Part shown: piece after piece, positions 20,461-31,318 of the stretch | Position numbering within the stretch: position 1 is the stretch's first letter | How the letters are laid out: each line of letters opens with the position of its first letter | From: Lucinisca nassula | Lineage: Eukaryota; Mollusca; Bivalvia; Lucinida; Lucinidae | DNA: 64,000 bases | NCBI GenBank assembly: GCA_963580285.1 | Contig: OY757015.1 | Location: forward strand, 129,114,188 to 129,178,187 | Direction of reading: 5' to 3' | Notes under the pieces: generated by a model | The model's database searches: none | Told to the model about the DNA's origin: nothing | Seen by the model: the letters and a program-made list of their open reading frames with translations, nothing else | Program-made: the position numbers and the translations under genes

Positions 20461-21372
20461 ATGTTTGTTCTTTTGGCTGAAAATATGGTAGATAACCTCG
20501 CCAAATTCGTGAGACATACCGATTGCATGGTCATTAAAGGGCCTGATATGATTTGGCTCCTTTTTGGCCCCCATTCAAACCCTCTTCAGTGTGCATCGTT
20601 TCACTTGCCAACAGGCTTAGTTAATGGAAACATACAGAAACAAGTTTGTTTTGTCTTCATTTACATTCAGAATAGTCTGTATTGAGTTAATAAATTATGA
20701 CTAAAATAGTAAGAGAAGTGTGATAAAAGCATATCCCTTCGAAAGAAAAGACAATAGAAAGTGCCTTTGGAAGCACCTGATTATATAGGTTTCAACTGGC
20801 GCATTAATATATCAGGTAGCACAACTAACCATTTGTACACTAAGTGAGTTGTATCTAGTGAGCCCAACCGCTTGCATTATCATGGAGACATACGAAAAAT
20901 GAAACATTACAGGATCAAAATGAAACAGGTACCAAATTATTCATTGGGTTCTAACTAAGAAAATGAGTAATAACAACATATATTTATCTTTACTATGAAC
21001 GGAGTTATGGCAATTTTTATGTTGAAATTTCTGAGAATTACCAAAAATTAAGTTATGAAAAAATAAACACAGAGTCCACCTTTCATTTTTGTTATTTTCA
21101 CCACATGTTAACGTATCAAAACTTTATCTGTATACAAAATATAAAATATGCTCAAGGATGGCTAGGCTGGTATATTTTGAAAGCCACAAAGATGGCAAAA
21201 ATTTCAATTTTGGTCAAAATCAGCTGGGGGTAGGGGTAAAGTCATGGTAAAAGCATACCTTATTTGTGAATGACCAAACAAACAAAATTATTGATTTGTT
21301 TTTCTGTGAAGTTGTATTTTTTCATTAAACTTAATTTGGCTATCAGGTACATGTATTGGTAACTGAATTTTT
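20461..21372. other. AT-rich interior of the long-TIR element, no gene seen
   Basis: No conserved ORF or repeat family recognised. Short frames only. Confidence 0.4.
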
Positions 21373-21636
21373 ATGCCGGCCTCGGTAGCTCAGTCGGATG
21401 CGCGTCTGACTGGTGATCAGGAGGACGCGGGTTCGATACTTGCCGGGGTCGGCAACATTCTTTCGTGGAGATAGCTCATGAAACCTTTTCTACGGCAATT
21501 CTCTACCTTCCGCTGATTCAAGAAGGGCAGTTGTCAATTTCTGGCGAAAGAATGGGCACTGTACTGGCTAACCGCTTATGTATAAGCTTGCCCAGGAAAA
21601 TGTGGATAGGTAAACTGACCGACTCAAGAATGAGCA
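21373..21636 (+). mobile_element. SINE family S2 copy
   Basis: GCCGGCCTCGGTAGCTCAGT, GGACGCGGGTTCGATAC and the S2 body (TTCTTTCGTGGAGAT, GAAGGGCAGTTGTCAA, TGCCCAGGAAAATG, GGTAAACTGACCG). The 3' tail is cut off by the MITE C copy that begins at 21637. Confidence 0.8.
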
Positions 21637-21914
21637 CATCACGAAAACACGCCTAAATAATTTCGACCCCCTTGAACCCCACTTTTATATAGTCAACTGG
21701 GGTTTCCGGGGGTATACCTTATTTGTCTTATTTCAGCGCTAAAATATAGATTATGGGTACTCGTTAGACCCGCCTCGATGAGGCGGTTCTAACGAGTGCC
21801 CTCAATCTATATTTGGAGCAGAAATAAGAAAAATATCACAATTTTTCATCATAAAATTTTCATTTTTCGCCGATAAAGGTGGCAATGTATTTGTATAGGC
21901 GCGTTTGCTTAATG
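21637..21914. mobile_element. MITE family C
   Basis: The left end is CATCACGAAAACACGCCTA and the right end is GTATAGGCGCGTTTGCTTAATG. The central palindrome GGTACTCGTTAGA...CGCCTC-GAGGCG...CTAACGAGTGCC lies between subterminal arms (AAAATATAGATT and AATCTATATTT). Non-coding. Confidence 0.8.
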
Positions 21915-22057
21915 AGGTCAGTTTACCTAAACGTAAGCGGTTAACCGGAATGGTGCACATTCTTGATCAATCTCCACGAAAGAATGTTGCCAACAACGGT
22001 AGGTATCGAACCCACGACCAGTCTTACACGCACCCGACTGAGCTACCGAGGCCGGCC
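21915..22057 (-). mobile_element. SINE family S2 fragment, minus strand
   Basis: The reverse complement contains GCCTCGGTAGCTCAGTCGGG, GGTTCGATACC and CATTCTTTCGTGGAGATTGA. It abuts the MITE C copy, so two S2 copies sit in opposite orientation around that MITE. Confidence 0.75.
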
Positions 22058-22525
22058 TAGAGAGATAGGGGAGACAAAAAATAAAATAAAACAGAAAATA
22101 CTCAGATACCTTCAATTCATTTAATATACAATCAAACTTAATTGTGTCTATTTCATTCAAATTTGTGTGTGCGGAGTGATCTTGATCCACACTGTTTGCA
22201 AACATTATTCAAAACGTTGTCGGTACAGGGTAAAGTGTTGCCTCATCCGAGGCGTTTATAACGTGCAGCCATAACATATACTACTGACAAGAAATAAGGA
22301 AGTTTATCCGAACACATCCTAACAAGGGTTTGTTTTACAGAATCCAAAAAATATGTTGTGGGTCTATGTTAAGATTTAATGAAAAATATCACAATGTATA
22401 CACAAACAAACAAAACCAACAATTTTAGTGTGAAAAGGGTAATTAAGAATGCAAGGAAGCATGACCAGTCAACAAATGAGTCAGCCATTTAACCGAGTGC
22501 TAATTGATCTTGTCTTCCAACAAGT
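22058..22525. other. no gene seen
   Basis: AT-rich sequence. A partial MITE-type core (CGGAGTGATCTTGATCCACACTGTTTGC) lies at 22172-22199. Confidence 0.35.
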
Positions 22526-22812
22526 TCATTACGATAACAATGAACATAGTGCGACATAGCGCATTTTTCACATCTCCAAAATGGCCATTTTCCTGAAGAA
22601 AATCCGTGATATTTATCTTATAAATACTGCAAACATAGGTTGTGGGTGCTCGTTAGAACCGAATATTGAGGCGGTTCTAACGAATACCCACAATCTATGT
22701 CTTGGAGCAAAAGTCAGAAAAAATTTATACCCCGTAGACCCCAGTTTTCTCTATATAAAGTGGGGTATAGGGGGTGGGGTCTACATTTCATGGACTTGTT
22801 CATGTGATGTTA
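22526..22812. mobile_element. MITE family C, subtype with CATTACGATAACA ends
   Basis: The left end is CATTACGATAACAATGAAC and the right end is ATGGACTTGTTCATGTGATG. The central palindrome GGTGCTCGTTAGAACCG...CGGTTCTAACGAATACCC is that of family C. The terminal repeat differs from the main family and matches the copy at 40221-40502. Confidence 0.7.
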
Positions 22813-23099
22813 AAACATCTTTAAATTTATCTATTTTTTGTATAGTTATCAATTATTATGTCTTTGCTACTTAGATTTTGGCCAGTTTGAATATCACAGT
22901 CTTTAAAAACAAAATAGATTTCTAAATGATTTTGATTAAAATCTTCTTTAAAATGTTCCTTCCACAAGAATTACAATTTGAATTGAACATTATATTAACA
23001 TGGCCAAATTGTTCTACTCAATATTTTTGCTGGCCAAATTGCCCTAGGTCAAATCATCCCGGCCACATCGTCCTAGATTCATAGTAAGGGTGGGGGTAT

Positions 23100-23769
23100 T
23101 ATATTGCTAGAACCAGAGCAATGCACATGCCAAGACAAGGCACACAAACTTTGAACGTTTCCCAGAGGTCACAACTGGTGTTTTTAACTATGTAGGACTA
23201 ATTATTAATGTCGGAAAACCTTATCTGAGATGGTAATTTACTAGTGCTACGACCATACAACTACCATTTTCCCCGGAAAATTTTGTGTCTTATCATATGC
23301 GTTGTACCCATTTCCTTGCCCGTGGGCGTTGTATTGAAAATGGAACTAGGATTTCTCACTGTGGGCCTTCCAATTTTCAATCTCCCTTAAATCGTATTCG
23401 CAACAGTCCGATTTATCATGCGAATGTCTACAAACAACAAAAAAGTGCATGCCATCTTCCCAGAAGAGCGTTTCATGTAAAATAATGAGATTTCGTGGTT
23501 GAGTAGCTCCACTGTGTCCGGTTCTCCGTTTGATTGGCTGTAACTGTCGAATTCGAACCATCGAAGATAAAATTGTGAATAATATGTGTCTTCCGTGAAG
23601 CTTATGTAAGCAGCCGTATTGATTAGTAACCATAACACGAGATCTAGAACAACAACAAACCTGCATATGTGATGCCGATTCCGCCATTTTCTTCCTTATC
23701 CTGGGCGGAAAAAAAATCCTTATCCTGTGGGTTTGTTCCTTACCCTGCGCGCTTGCCTTTACCAGTGTG
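23100..23769 (-). repeat. right long terminal inverted repeat
   Basis: Reverse complement of 19384-20052. On the minus strand a frame from 23687 to 23346 stays open for 113 codons; a second, overlapping frame (23638-23387) is open in both copies. It ends at CCTTTACCAGTGTG. Confidence 0.85.
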
Positions 23770-23985
23770 GTAATTCTCCTAAACTTTTAATAAATTTGTT
23801 TCATGATCCAGCAAAGGGTCCAAAAGGTGCAGATGGAATGGCAAACGTGTAGACCCTGATCAGTCTGCTCCTTTTGGAGCAGTCTGATCTAGGTCTGCAC
23901 TGTTTGCTTAGGCATATCTGTCCCAGTACTTAGGATTATTATGGTAATGGTATATAGGTAAAATTAGGTTTATTAGGGTTGATAA

Positions 23986-24583
23986 TTTTTAGCTCTGCTG
24001 TTTTCGAAGAAAACGAAGAGGTATTGTCATAGCTCTGTCGTCGTCTGTGTCGTCGTCCTGACATTTTGTAATATCTCTGTCATTACTGAAGATATTAACT
24101 TGAAACTCGGAATAGTTGTTCATTATGAAAAGGGGGACTCATACCAATAGGTGAGGTAACTCTCAAAATATTTTTGGCACAGTTATGCCCCTTTTTGGAC
24201 TTAGAATTTTTGCAAAAACTTGGACATTTTGTAATATCTGTCATTACTGAACATATTTACTTGAAACTTGGAATAGTTGTTCATTATGAAAAGGGGAACT
24301 CATATCAATAGGTGGGGTAACCCTCAAAATATTTTTGGCACAGTTATGCCCCTTTTTCGACTTAGAATTTTTGCAAAAACTTGGACATTTCGTAATATCT
24401 CTGTCATTACTGAACATATTTACTTGAAACTCTGACAAGTTGTTCATTATGAAAAGGGGAACTCCTACCAATAGGTGAGGTAACCCTTGAAATATTTTTG
24501 GCACAGTTATGACCCTTTTTTGACTTAGAATTTTTGTTTAACTAAAAGAAACTGCAGCCGAGTGTTGGCACCCGCATGCGATG
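23986..24583 (+). mobile_element. Helitron-like element H6, ~150-bp core, three units
   Basis: It begins AGCTCTGCTGTTTTCGAAGA with a GTTTTCGAAGAAAAC hairpin, then (GTCGTC)n at 24036-24057. Three core units follow (starts near 24062, 24222 and 24385; TTCATTATGAAAAGGGGAAC). The end is GCACCCGCATGCGATGG then TCTTG|T. Confidence 0.7.
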
Positions 24584-24917
24584 GTCTTGTTTATTTTTAT
24601 TTTTGTTGAAAAACACAGACAATGGGTACTCATTAGAACCACTTCAACACAAGAACCAGCTATGTTAGAAGCAGAAAAATAATCAGAAAAGAAGTTATCT
24701 GAAAACTATTTATCCAGCCACTGAAAAATGGCATAATATGGCTGAACAAGGTTATGGTTATGGTTGTGTCAATATTGTGACATTTTCTGCCTGCATCTAC
24801 CCAGACATTAGTACTCTGTCCAATATTTTTGTGTTCATTCTTTTTTCTTTATTTCAGCAAAATTGTTTGTCATTAGCTTCCTTGATACTTGGAAGTTAGC
24901 ATGCTATTTTCATGGTA
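24584..24917. other. no gene seen
   Basis: AT-rich sequence. A partial MITE-C-like motif (AATGGGTACTCATTAGAACC) lies at 24620-24640. Nothing else recognised. Confidence 0.35.
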
Positions 24918-25118
24918 CAGTAAAATTCCTATATTAAGACCACCTTTGGGACTGTTCAAAAGTGGTCTTTAAACTTTGGACCAGTCCCAAGGTGGTCCAT
25001 GACCAGAGGACACTGTATGCAGAAAACACAATGAAAGAATAATTGCAACCTACTAAATAAGCTTTTTAAAGCAGAATTAGTCTTAATTTTAGGTGGTCTT
25101 AATAGTGGAATTTCACTG
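24918..25118. mobile_element. TA-flanked MITE, pogo/Tigger-like ends
   Basis: The ends are CAGTAAAATTCCTATATTAA and TTAATAGTGGAATTTCACTG, an inverted repeat flanked by TA on both sides. The next bases repeat as AGACCACCT...AGGTGGTCT. The CAGTnnAAnnYC-type end recalls pogo/Tigger elements. No transposase. Confidence 0.7.
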
Positions 25119-25532
25119 TATATTTATGTGCTGAGAACTGAACACAATGTATTTGATTGTTTTTATTATTTAAAGTTAAGCTTTGTTATAGAAAAAATGT
25201 TTTTGTTAGCTGTATTGTGCTTAAAAATGCAAATATTAGTTATGTTCCAGCAAATTGTTTAGTACCTGTAGCTTTTTACGGCCCATCAAAATACATGTAA
25301 TAGTTTATGGGGAAGGGATATCCATAGTATATTTTCTGCCATTTTTATCCTGTCTGCTTTAAGTATGGCCTAATATGGGAGTCCGGTTTTCCATCTGTTC
25401 AACCGTCCACTTGCTCATCAAGCCCTCAACATTTGCAACATTTTTTCAAGGCCATTTCTCCAGAACTATAAGAGCTCCATTATTGATACTTGGTACAAAC
25501 TTGCATCTAGGGATGGCAACTTTAACCCTTTT

Positions 25533-28348
25533 TAGCTCACCTGTCACGTAGTGACAAGGTGAGCTTTTGTGATCACTTTTTGTCCGTTGTCCATCGTGCG
25601 TGCGTCCGTCCGTGCGTCAGTGCGTCCGTCCGTAAACAATTTCAAATAAGTAAATCTTTAATACCCCACGGTCAATCTTGATCAAATTTTATGAGAAGCA
25701 TCATCAGGTAGGGGGAAAGGCTGCATAAGGTTTTTGGGCTGATCAGATTGGAATTCTGGTTGCCATGGCAACATATGGCTCCCATAGACTTACAATAGGA
25801 AAAAATTAAAATATCTTCTTCTCTGAAACCACTGGGCCCAGAGCTTAGATATTTAGCTTGTAACAATGTCAAGTGGTCACCTACATAAATCCTGCCAATC
25901 ATGCCCCTGGGGTCCAAATTGGCCACACCCCAGGGCCCCTTCGCTCCCATAGACTCATAATGGAAAAAAGCTTCAAAAATCTTCTTCTCTGAAACCACAG
26001 GGCCCAGAGCTTAGGTATTTAGCATGTAGCAGCGGCAAGTGGTCCCCTACATAATTCCTGCCAATCATGCCCCTGGGGTCCAAATTGGCCACAGCCCGGA
26101 GCCCTTTAGCTCCCATAGAGGCATAATGGAAAAAAAGCTTCAAAAATCTTCTTCTCTGAAATCACAGGGCCCAGAGCTTAGATATTTAGCATGTAGCAAG
26201 GGCCAGTGGTCACCTACATGATTCCTGCCAATCTTGCCCCTGGGTTCCAAATGGGCGATGCCCGGGGGCCCCTTCGCTCCCATAGACTCATAATGGAAAG
26301 ATAATGCTTCAAAAATCTTCTTCTCTGAAACCACAGGGCCCAGAGCTTAGATATGTAGCATGTAGCAACGGCAAGTGGTCACCTTCATAATTCCTGCCAA
26401 TCATGCCCCTGGGTTCCAAATGGGCCATGCCCCGGGGGCCCCTTCGCTCCCATAGACTCATAATGGAAAAAAAGCTTCAAAAATCTTCTTCTCTGAAACC
26501 ACAGGGCACAGAGCTTAGGTATTTAGCATGTAGCAACAGCAAGTGATCACCTATATAATTCCTGCCAATCATGCCCCTGGGGTCCGAATTGGCCACACTC
26601 CGGGGCCCCTTAGCTCCCATAAGAGTCAAAATGGAAAAAAAAAGCTTCAAAAATCTTCTTCTCTGAAACCACAGGGCACAGAGCTTAGATATTAATCATG
26701 TAGCAATGGCCAGTGGTTACCTACATAATTCCTGCCAATCATGCCCCTGGGTTCCAAATGGGCAATGCCCCGGGGCCCCTTCGCTCCCATAGACTCGTAA
26801 TGGAAAAAAAGCTTCAAAAACTTCTTCTCTGAAACCACAGGGCCCAGAGCTTAGATATATAGCATGTAGCAACTGCAAGTGGTCACCTACATAATTCCTG
26901 CCAATCATGCCCCTGGGGTCCAAACAGGCCACACCCGGGGCCCTTTAGCTCCTATAGACTCATAATGGAAAAAAGCTTCAAAAATCTTCTTCTCTGAAAC
27001 CACAGGGCCCAGAGCTGAGATATTTGGCATGTAGCAACGGCAAGTGGTCACCTACATAAATCCTGCCAATCATGCCCCTGGGGTCCAAATGGGCCACGTC
27101 CCGGGGCCCCTTAGCTCCCATAGACTCATAATGGAAAAAAAGATTCAAAAATCTTCTTCTCTGAAACCACAGGGCCCAGAGCTTTAGATATTTAGCATGT
27201 AGCAACAGCAATTGGTCACCTACATAATTCCTGCCAATCATGCCCCTGGGTTCCAAATGGGCCACGCCCCGGGGCCCCTTCACTCCCATAGACTCATAAT
27301 GGAAAAAAGCTTCAAAAATCTCCTTCTCTGAAACCACAGCCCACAGAGCTTAGATATTTAGCATGTAGCAACAGCAAGTGGTCACCAACATTATTCCTGC
27401 CAATTATGCCCCTGGGGTCCAAACGGGCCACACCCTGGGACCCCCTTAGCTCCATTAGACTCATAATGGAAAAAAGCAGCTTCGAAAATCTTCTCTGAAA
27501 CCACAGGGCCCAGAGCTTAGATATTTAGCATGTAGTGATGGCAAGTGGTGACCTACATTATTCCTGCCAATCATGCCCGTGGGGTCCAAATGGGCCACAC
27601 CCTGGGACCCCCTTAGCTCCACAAGACTCATAATGGAAAAAAGCTTCAAAAATGTTCTTCTCTGAAACCACAGGGACCAGAGCTTAGTTATTTAGCATGT
27701 AGCAATAACAAGGGGTCACCTACATAAATCCTGCCAATCATGCCCCTGGGGTCCAAATGGGCCACACCCTGGGACCCCCTTAGCTCCCATAGACTCATTA
27801 TGGAAAAAAACTTCAAAAATCTTCTTCTCTGAAACCACAGGGCCCAGAGCTTAGGTATTTAGCATGTAGCAATGGCAAGTGGTCACCTACATATTTCCTG
27901 CTAGTCATGCCCCTGGGGTCCCAATTGGTCACGCCCCGGGGCCCCTTAGCTCCCATAGACTCATATTGGTAAAAGCTTTAAAAATCTTCTTCTCAGAAAC
28001 TGTGCAGCACAGAACTTAGATATTTAGTACCTAGCAACATAAAATAGCCGGCTACATAAATCCTGCTAACCCTGCCCCTGGGGTCAAAATTGGCCACGCC
28101 CAAGCTCATCACCACCAATAGACTTATAGTGGAAAAAAAACTTAAAAAATCCTTCTATGAAACCATAAGGCCCAAGGCTTAGATTTTTAGTATGTAGCAA
28201 TGTCAAGTGGCCACCTACATAAATCCTGCCAGTTATGCCCCTGGGATCCAAATTGGCCACACTCCAGGGCTCTATAGCTTCCATGGACTTACAATTGGAG
28301 AAACTTCAAAAATCTTCTTCTCTGAAACCTAAGGGCCCTTATAATGAA

Positions 28349-28379
<31 letters not shown>

Positions 28380-29050
28380 CAAAAAAAACAACTTAAAATG
28401 GGGAAAAAAATCTTCAAAAATCTTCTTCTCTGAAACCATAAGTCCCAGAGCTTAGGTATTTAGCATGTAGCAATGTCGAGTGGTCGCCTACATGAATCCT
28501 GCCAATCATGCCCCTGGGGTCCAAATTGGCCAAATCCTGTGGCCCCTTAACTCCAACAAACTTATAATGGAAAAAAAAAACTTCAAACATCTTCTTTGAA
28601 ACCATGAAGTACAGACCTTAGATATTTAGTATATAGCAACACAAAATGGTCGCCTACATAAATCCTGCCAACCATGTCCTTTGGGTCAAAATTGGCACAG
28701 CCCCAGGGCTCATTAGCTCCTATAGACTTATACTGGAAAAAACTTCAAAAAATCTTCTTCTCCAAAACCATTAGGCACAGATTTTGTTTGATTTGAGGTT
28801 TTACATTCCCGTCAACACTGTATAGGTCATTTTGGAGATGTCTCTTCCAATTTTGTGGGACTCTTACCCGACATTGAGATGAAATTACATCTCAAGCCCT
28901 GTCGCCCAATGAAACCAGTAGGGTTTATAAGCATAGACACCGCTTTGCCTGAGCTTAGATATTTAGTATGTAGCAATGTCAAGTGGTCTCCTACACTAAT
29001 GATTTTCTGGTACACAGGTGAGCGATATAGGGCCATTGGGCCCTCTTGTT
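25533..29050 (+). mobile_element. Helitron-like element H7, ~19 tandem units of ~168 bp
   Basis: The 5' hairpin AGCTCACCTGTCACGTAGTG...GGTGAGCT is followed by (GTCCGTSC)n at 25580-25632. The array has landmarks CTTCTTCTCTGAAACCACAG, GGGCCCAGAGCTTAGATATT and CCTGCCAATCATGCCCCTGG. Units are nearly uniform to 27950, then decay; a poly-A/(CA)n patch lies at 28346-28390. It ends with AGGGCCATTGGGCCCT plus CTTGT. Minus-strand frames stay open through most units but are repeat artefacts. Confidence 0.85.
28782..28950 (-). mobile_element. SINE family S3 fragment inside H7
   Basis: The plus strand reads TTTGATTTGAGGTTTTACAT, then GTCATTTTGGAGATGTC, GGGACTCTTACCCGACATTG and ACCAGTAGGGTTTATAAGC. This is the reverse complement of the S3 3' half. 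It interrupts an H7 unit between CACAGA and GAGCTTAGAT. The 5' part is missing. Confidence 0.8.
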
Positions 29051-30145
29051 GTACCAATTGGAATGTTCCTGCTTATATATAGCAGAAGTCCATTCCAAAA
29101 TTTAGGGGTGTCAGGTTGTTTTCTTCAAAAATTGTTTGGAAAATGGCTGAACTTTTTTGCAAACAGTGTAGGCCCATATCAGACGCCGCAGAATACGGCA
29201 TCTGATCTGGGCCTGCACTGTTTGCCAGGGTACCCATTTTGGGGTTTCAGGCACAAAATGGGTTAATGCAAGTATCCATATTTGATCTTCACCTACATTT
29301 CATAGTTCACTGACTTTATGAACTATTGTGTCAATCTTAGTCATCACCCTTTTGTTCTAGTCCATTTCTCAAGAACTGTTAAGAGCTTCATGGATGATAC
29401 TTGGCAAAAATTTGCATCTTTGGATGGCAACTTAAATGTAAGCATCCATATTTGGCCTTGACCTACATTTCATGGTTCACTGACTTTGCAAACAATTGTG
29501 TCAACCCTAGCTTTCACCCTTATGTTCAAGTCCATTTTGCAAGAATTATTAGAACTTCATTAATGATACTAGGTACAAACTTGCACCTAGGGATGGCAAC
29601 TTTAATGCAAGCATCCATATTTGACCTTGACCTACATTTCATGGTTCACTGACTTTGCAAACAATTGTGTCAACCCTAGCTTTCACCCTTATGTTCAAGT
29701 CCATTTTGCAAGAATTATTAGAACTTCATTAATGATACTAGGTACAAACTTGCACCTAGGGATGGCAACTTTAATGCAAGCATCCATATTTGACCTTGAC
29801 CTACATTTCATGGTTCACTGACTTTGCAAACAATTGTGTCAACCCTAGCTTTCACCCTTATGTTCAAGTCCATTTTGCAAGAATTATTAGAACTTCATTA
29901 ATGATACTAGGTACAAACTTGTACCAAGGGATGGAAACTTTAATGCAAGCATCCATATTTGACCTTTTCCTACATTTCATCATTCACTGACTTCATGAAG
30001 ATTTTGCTCTCACAGGCGAGACATAACCTTTCCTCATAGTTCTTGTTACAATGTGGCAATTTTGGGACTTCCTTCTAACTGAACCCATCTGCAAAAGAGA
30101 TATACTCACAGGAGCAAATTCATTCCTTTCAGAGACCCCAATTAA

Positions 30146-30350
30146 CCCTTCTCTTGCTGTTCACGACAACCCATATCTTTGCAAACAGTGCAGATTCAGA
30201 TCAGATGGCTTCTGAAGAAGCCATCTGATCAGGATCTACACTGTTTGACATTCAGTTTATGAATTTGTAGCAATAAATTACATCAAGTAATTTGATTGGT
30301 TGATACACAGAAATGAGTGTGGCTTAAACGAATATTCAGCAAGATAAGGG
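30146..30350. mobile_element. MITE family A
   Basis: TTAA at 30142-30145 and 30351-30354, with ends CCCTTCTCTTGCTG and CAGCAAGATAAGGG. The central palindrome is complete. Confidence 0.85.
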
Positions 30351-30601
30351 TTAAAAGGAAAGAGGATATTTTTAGAAAAGTTTCTTTCCCTGAAGATGTA
30401 TCTATGTGTGTTCCCCTTAATAATTTGCAACAAACATCAATTTGGCATACATGTACTTTTTTGATTGATGTGTGTGAGATGGACATATTCATAGACATTT
30501 TTAGGGATGTTTCATTTTTGTTCTGATATGTACTTAAGGGAGTGGATGCATTTTCAGGGAGGCAACCTCTTTAAAACCATTGCGTAGGTATCTAATTTTA
30601 A

Positions 30602-30779
30602 CCCTTATCCCATTGCATAAATTAATTTAGCAACACCCATTTACATAACAACCAATCAAATTATCAAATGTAATTTATTCATTCAGATTTGCCAACTGAA
30701 AGACAAACAGTTTAGATCCTGATCAGATGGCTAGTCAGAAATGGGCGTGGCTAAATTAATTTATTCAGCAGGATAAGGG
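30602..30779. mobile_element. MITE family A variant with half palindrome
   Basis: TTAA at 30598-30601 and 30780-30783, with ends CCCTTATCCCATTGC and CAGCAGGATAAGGG. Only the left arm of the central palindrome (AGATCCTGATCAGATGG) survives; the right arm and GTTTGC core are deleted. Confidence 0.75.
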
Positions 30780-31022
30780 TTAAAAAGAAAAGTCTGTTAT
30801 GGACCAAGGAAAGTTGAAAGTTATGTTGCATGGACAAGTTTTGTTTATGAGACAGGGTAAGACAAAAACCTACTAGAAGATTGTGCAACCAGCAGTGAGC
30901 AGTATCAGTCCATTCAGGTCACATAGACAATTGTATGTAAAAGAGGCAAGACAGTGGATTTTACTGATTGCATGTTGGCCTTTTGTTGTCACATGACCAA
31001 GATGGGCATCATGCCTGAATAT

Positions 31023-31318
31023 CGGCCCCGCCCAACGTGGCTTGAATAAATATATGGGCTGCATGATGCTTCCAGGCAGAGCTGAAACTGACCGCACACA
31101 AGTACTGGTAAACCGCTTAGAGGATCTAAGCCTGCCCAGGCAAAGCAGTGCGAGTCTGACCGTCCATGCTTATAAACCCTATTGGTTTCATTGGACGACA
31201 GGGCTTGGGATGTCATTTCATCTCCATGTCGTGTAAAAGTCTAACAAAATTGGAAACAACCACTCCAAAATGACCTATACAATGTTGACGGGGATGTTAA
31301 ACCTTAATTCAAACAAAC
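31023..31318 (+). mobile_element. SINE family S3
   Basis: GGCCCCGCCCAACGTGGCTT, GCTGCATGATGCTTCCAGG, GCCCAGGCAAAGCAGTGCGA, CCCTATTGGTTTCATTGG and the tail TTGACGGGGATGTTAAACCT. No clear target duplication was found. Confidence 0.75.

Larger units (their letters stand above)
19384..23769. mobile_element. 4.4-kb element with ~670-bp inverted terminal repeats
   Basis: Both ends start CACACTGGTAAAGGCAAGCG. The inverted repeats span 19384-20052 and 23100-23769, with only scattered differences. GTAAT is duplicated at 19379-19383 and 23770-23774. The 3-kb interior holds SINEs and MITEs but no transposase, so it is non-autonomous or decayed. Each repeat contains overlapping short open frames (for example a minus frame at 23346-23687 starting MAESASHMQVCCC, cysteine-rich) that match no family I know. 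The long-TIR style recalls foldback, MULE or Polinton-like ends, but the 5-bp duplication fits none of these cleanly. Confidence 0.85.
19337..23953 (+). mobile_element. MITE family B split by the long-TIR element
   Basis: The left half (19337-19383: ACCATAAAAATCCTAAGAAT, CTGAAGGACTTACTGTAAT) and right half (23770-23953: GTAATTCTCCTAAAC, GTTTCATGATCCAGCAAAGG, AGTCTGCTCC palindrome, GGATTATTATGGTA) belong to one family B copy. GTAAT is duplicated at the two junctions. Confidence 0.8.
25526..29262 (+). mobile_element. MITE family E in H8, itself split by H7
   Basis: TTAA at 25522-25525 and 29263-29266. The left end is CCCTTTTT and the right end is CACAAAATGGG. The target is proven by H8 units that read GGCAACTTTAATGCAAGC without the insert. 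Removing H7 leaves ~220 bp with the GTGTAGGCCC...GGGCCTGCAC palindrome and TATATATAGCAGAAGTCC. Confidence 0.85.
25360..30048 (+). mobile_element. Helitron-like element H8 with 169-bp units, host of nested insertions
   Basis: Core units at 25425-25522 and 29267-29990 (TTCATTAATGATACTAGGTA, GGGATGGCAACTTTAATGC, TTTGACCTTGACCTACATTT). Three consecutive units repeat exactly every 169 bp (landmarks 29452, 29621 and 29790). The 3' end is near CATAGTTCTTG|TT. The first part is separated from the rest by the TTAA-flanked block 25526-29262. The 5' boundary is approximate. Confidence 0.65.

Noticed and set aside
25672..28605. Series of minus-strand ORFs with recurring YESMGAKGP and MIGRxYVGDH motifs
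   Set aside because: They are translations of the H7 tandem unit. They repeat with the unit, lack a common start or stop and break wherever units change length.
29401..29990. Repeated ORFs with LTYISWFTDFANNCVNP
   Set aside because: Product of the 169-bp H8 unit; each unit gives the same peptide in a different frame. Not a gene.
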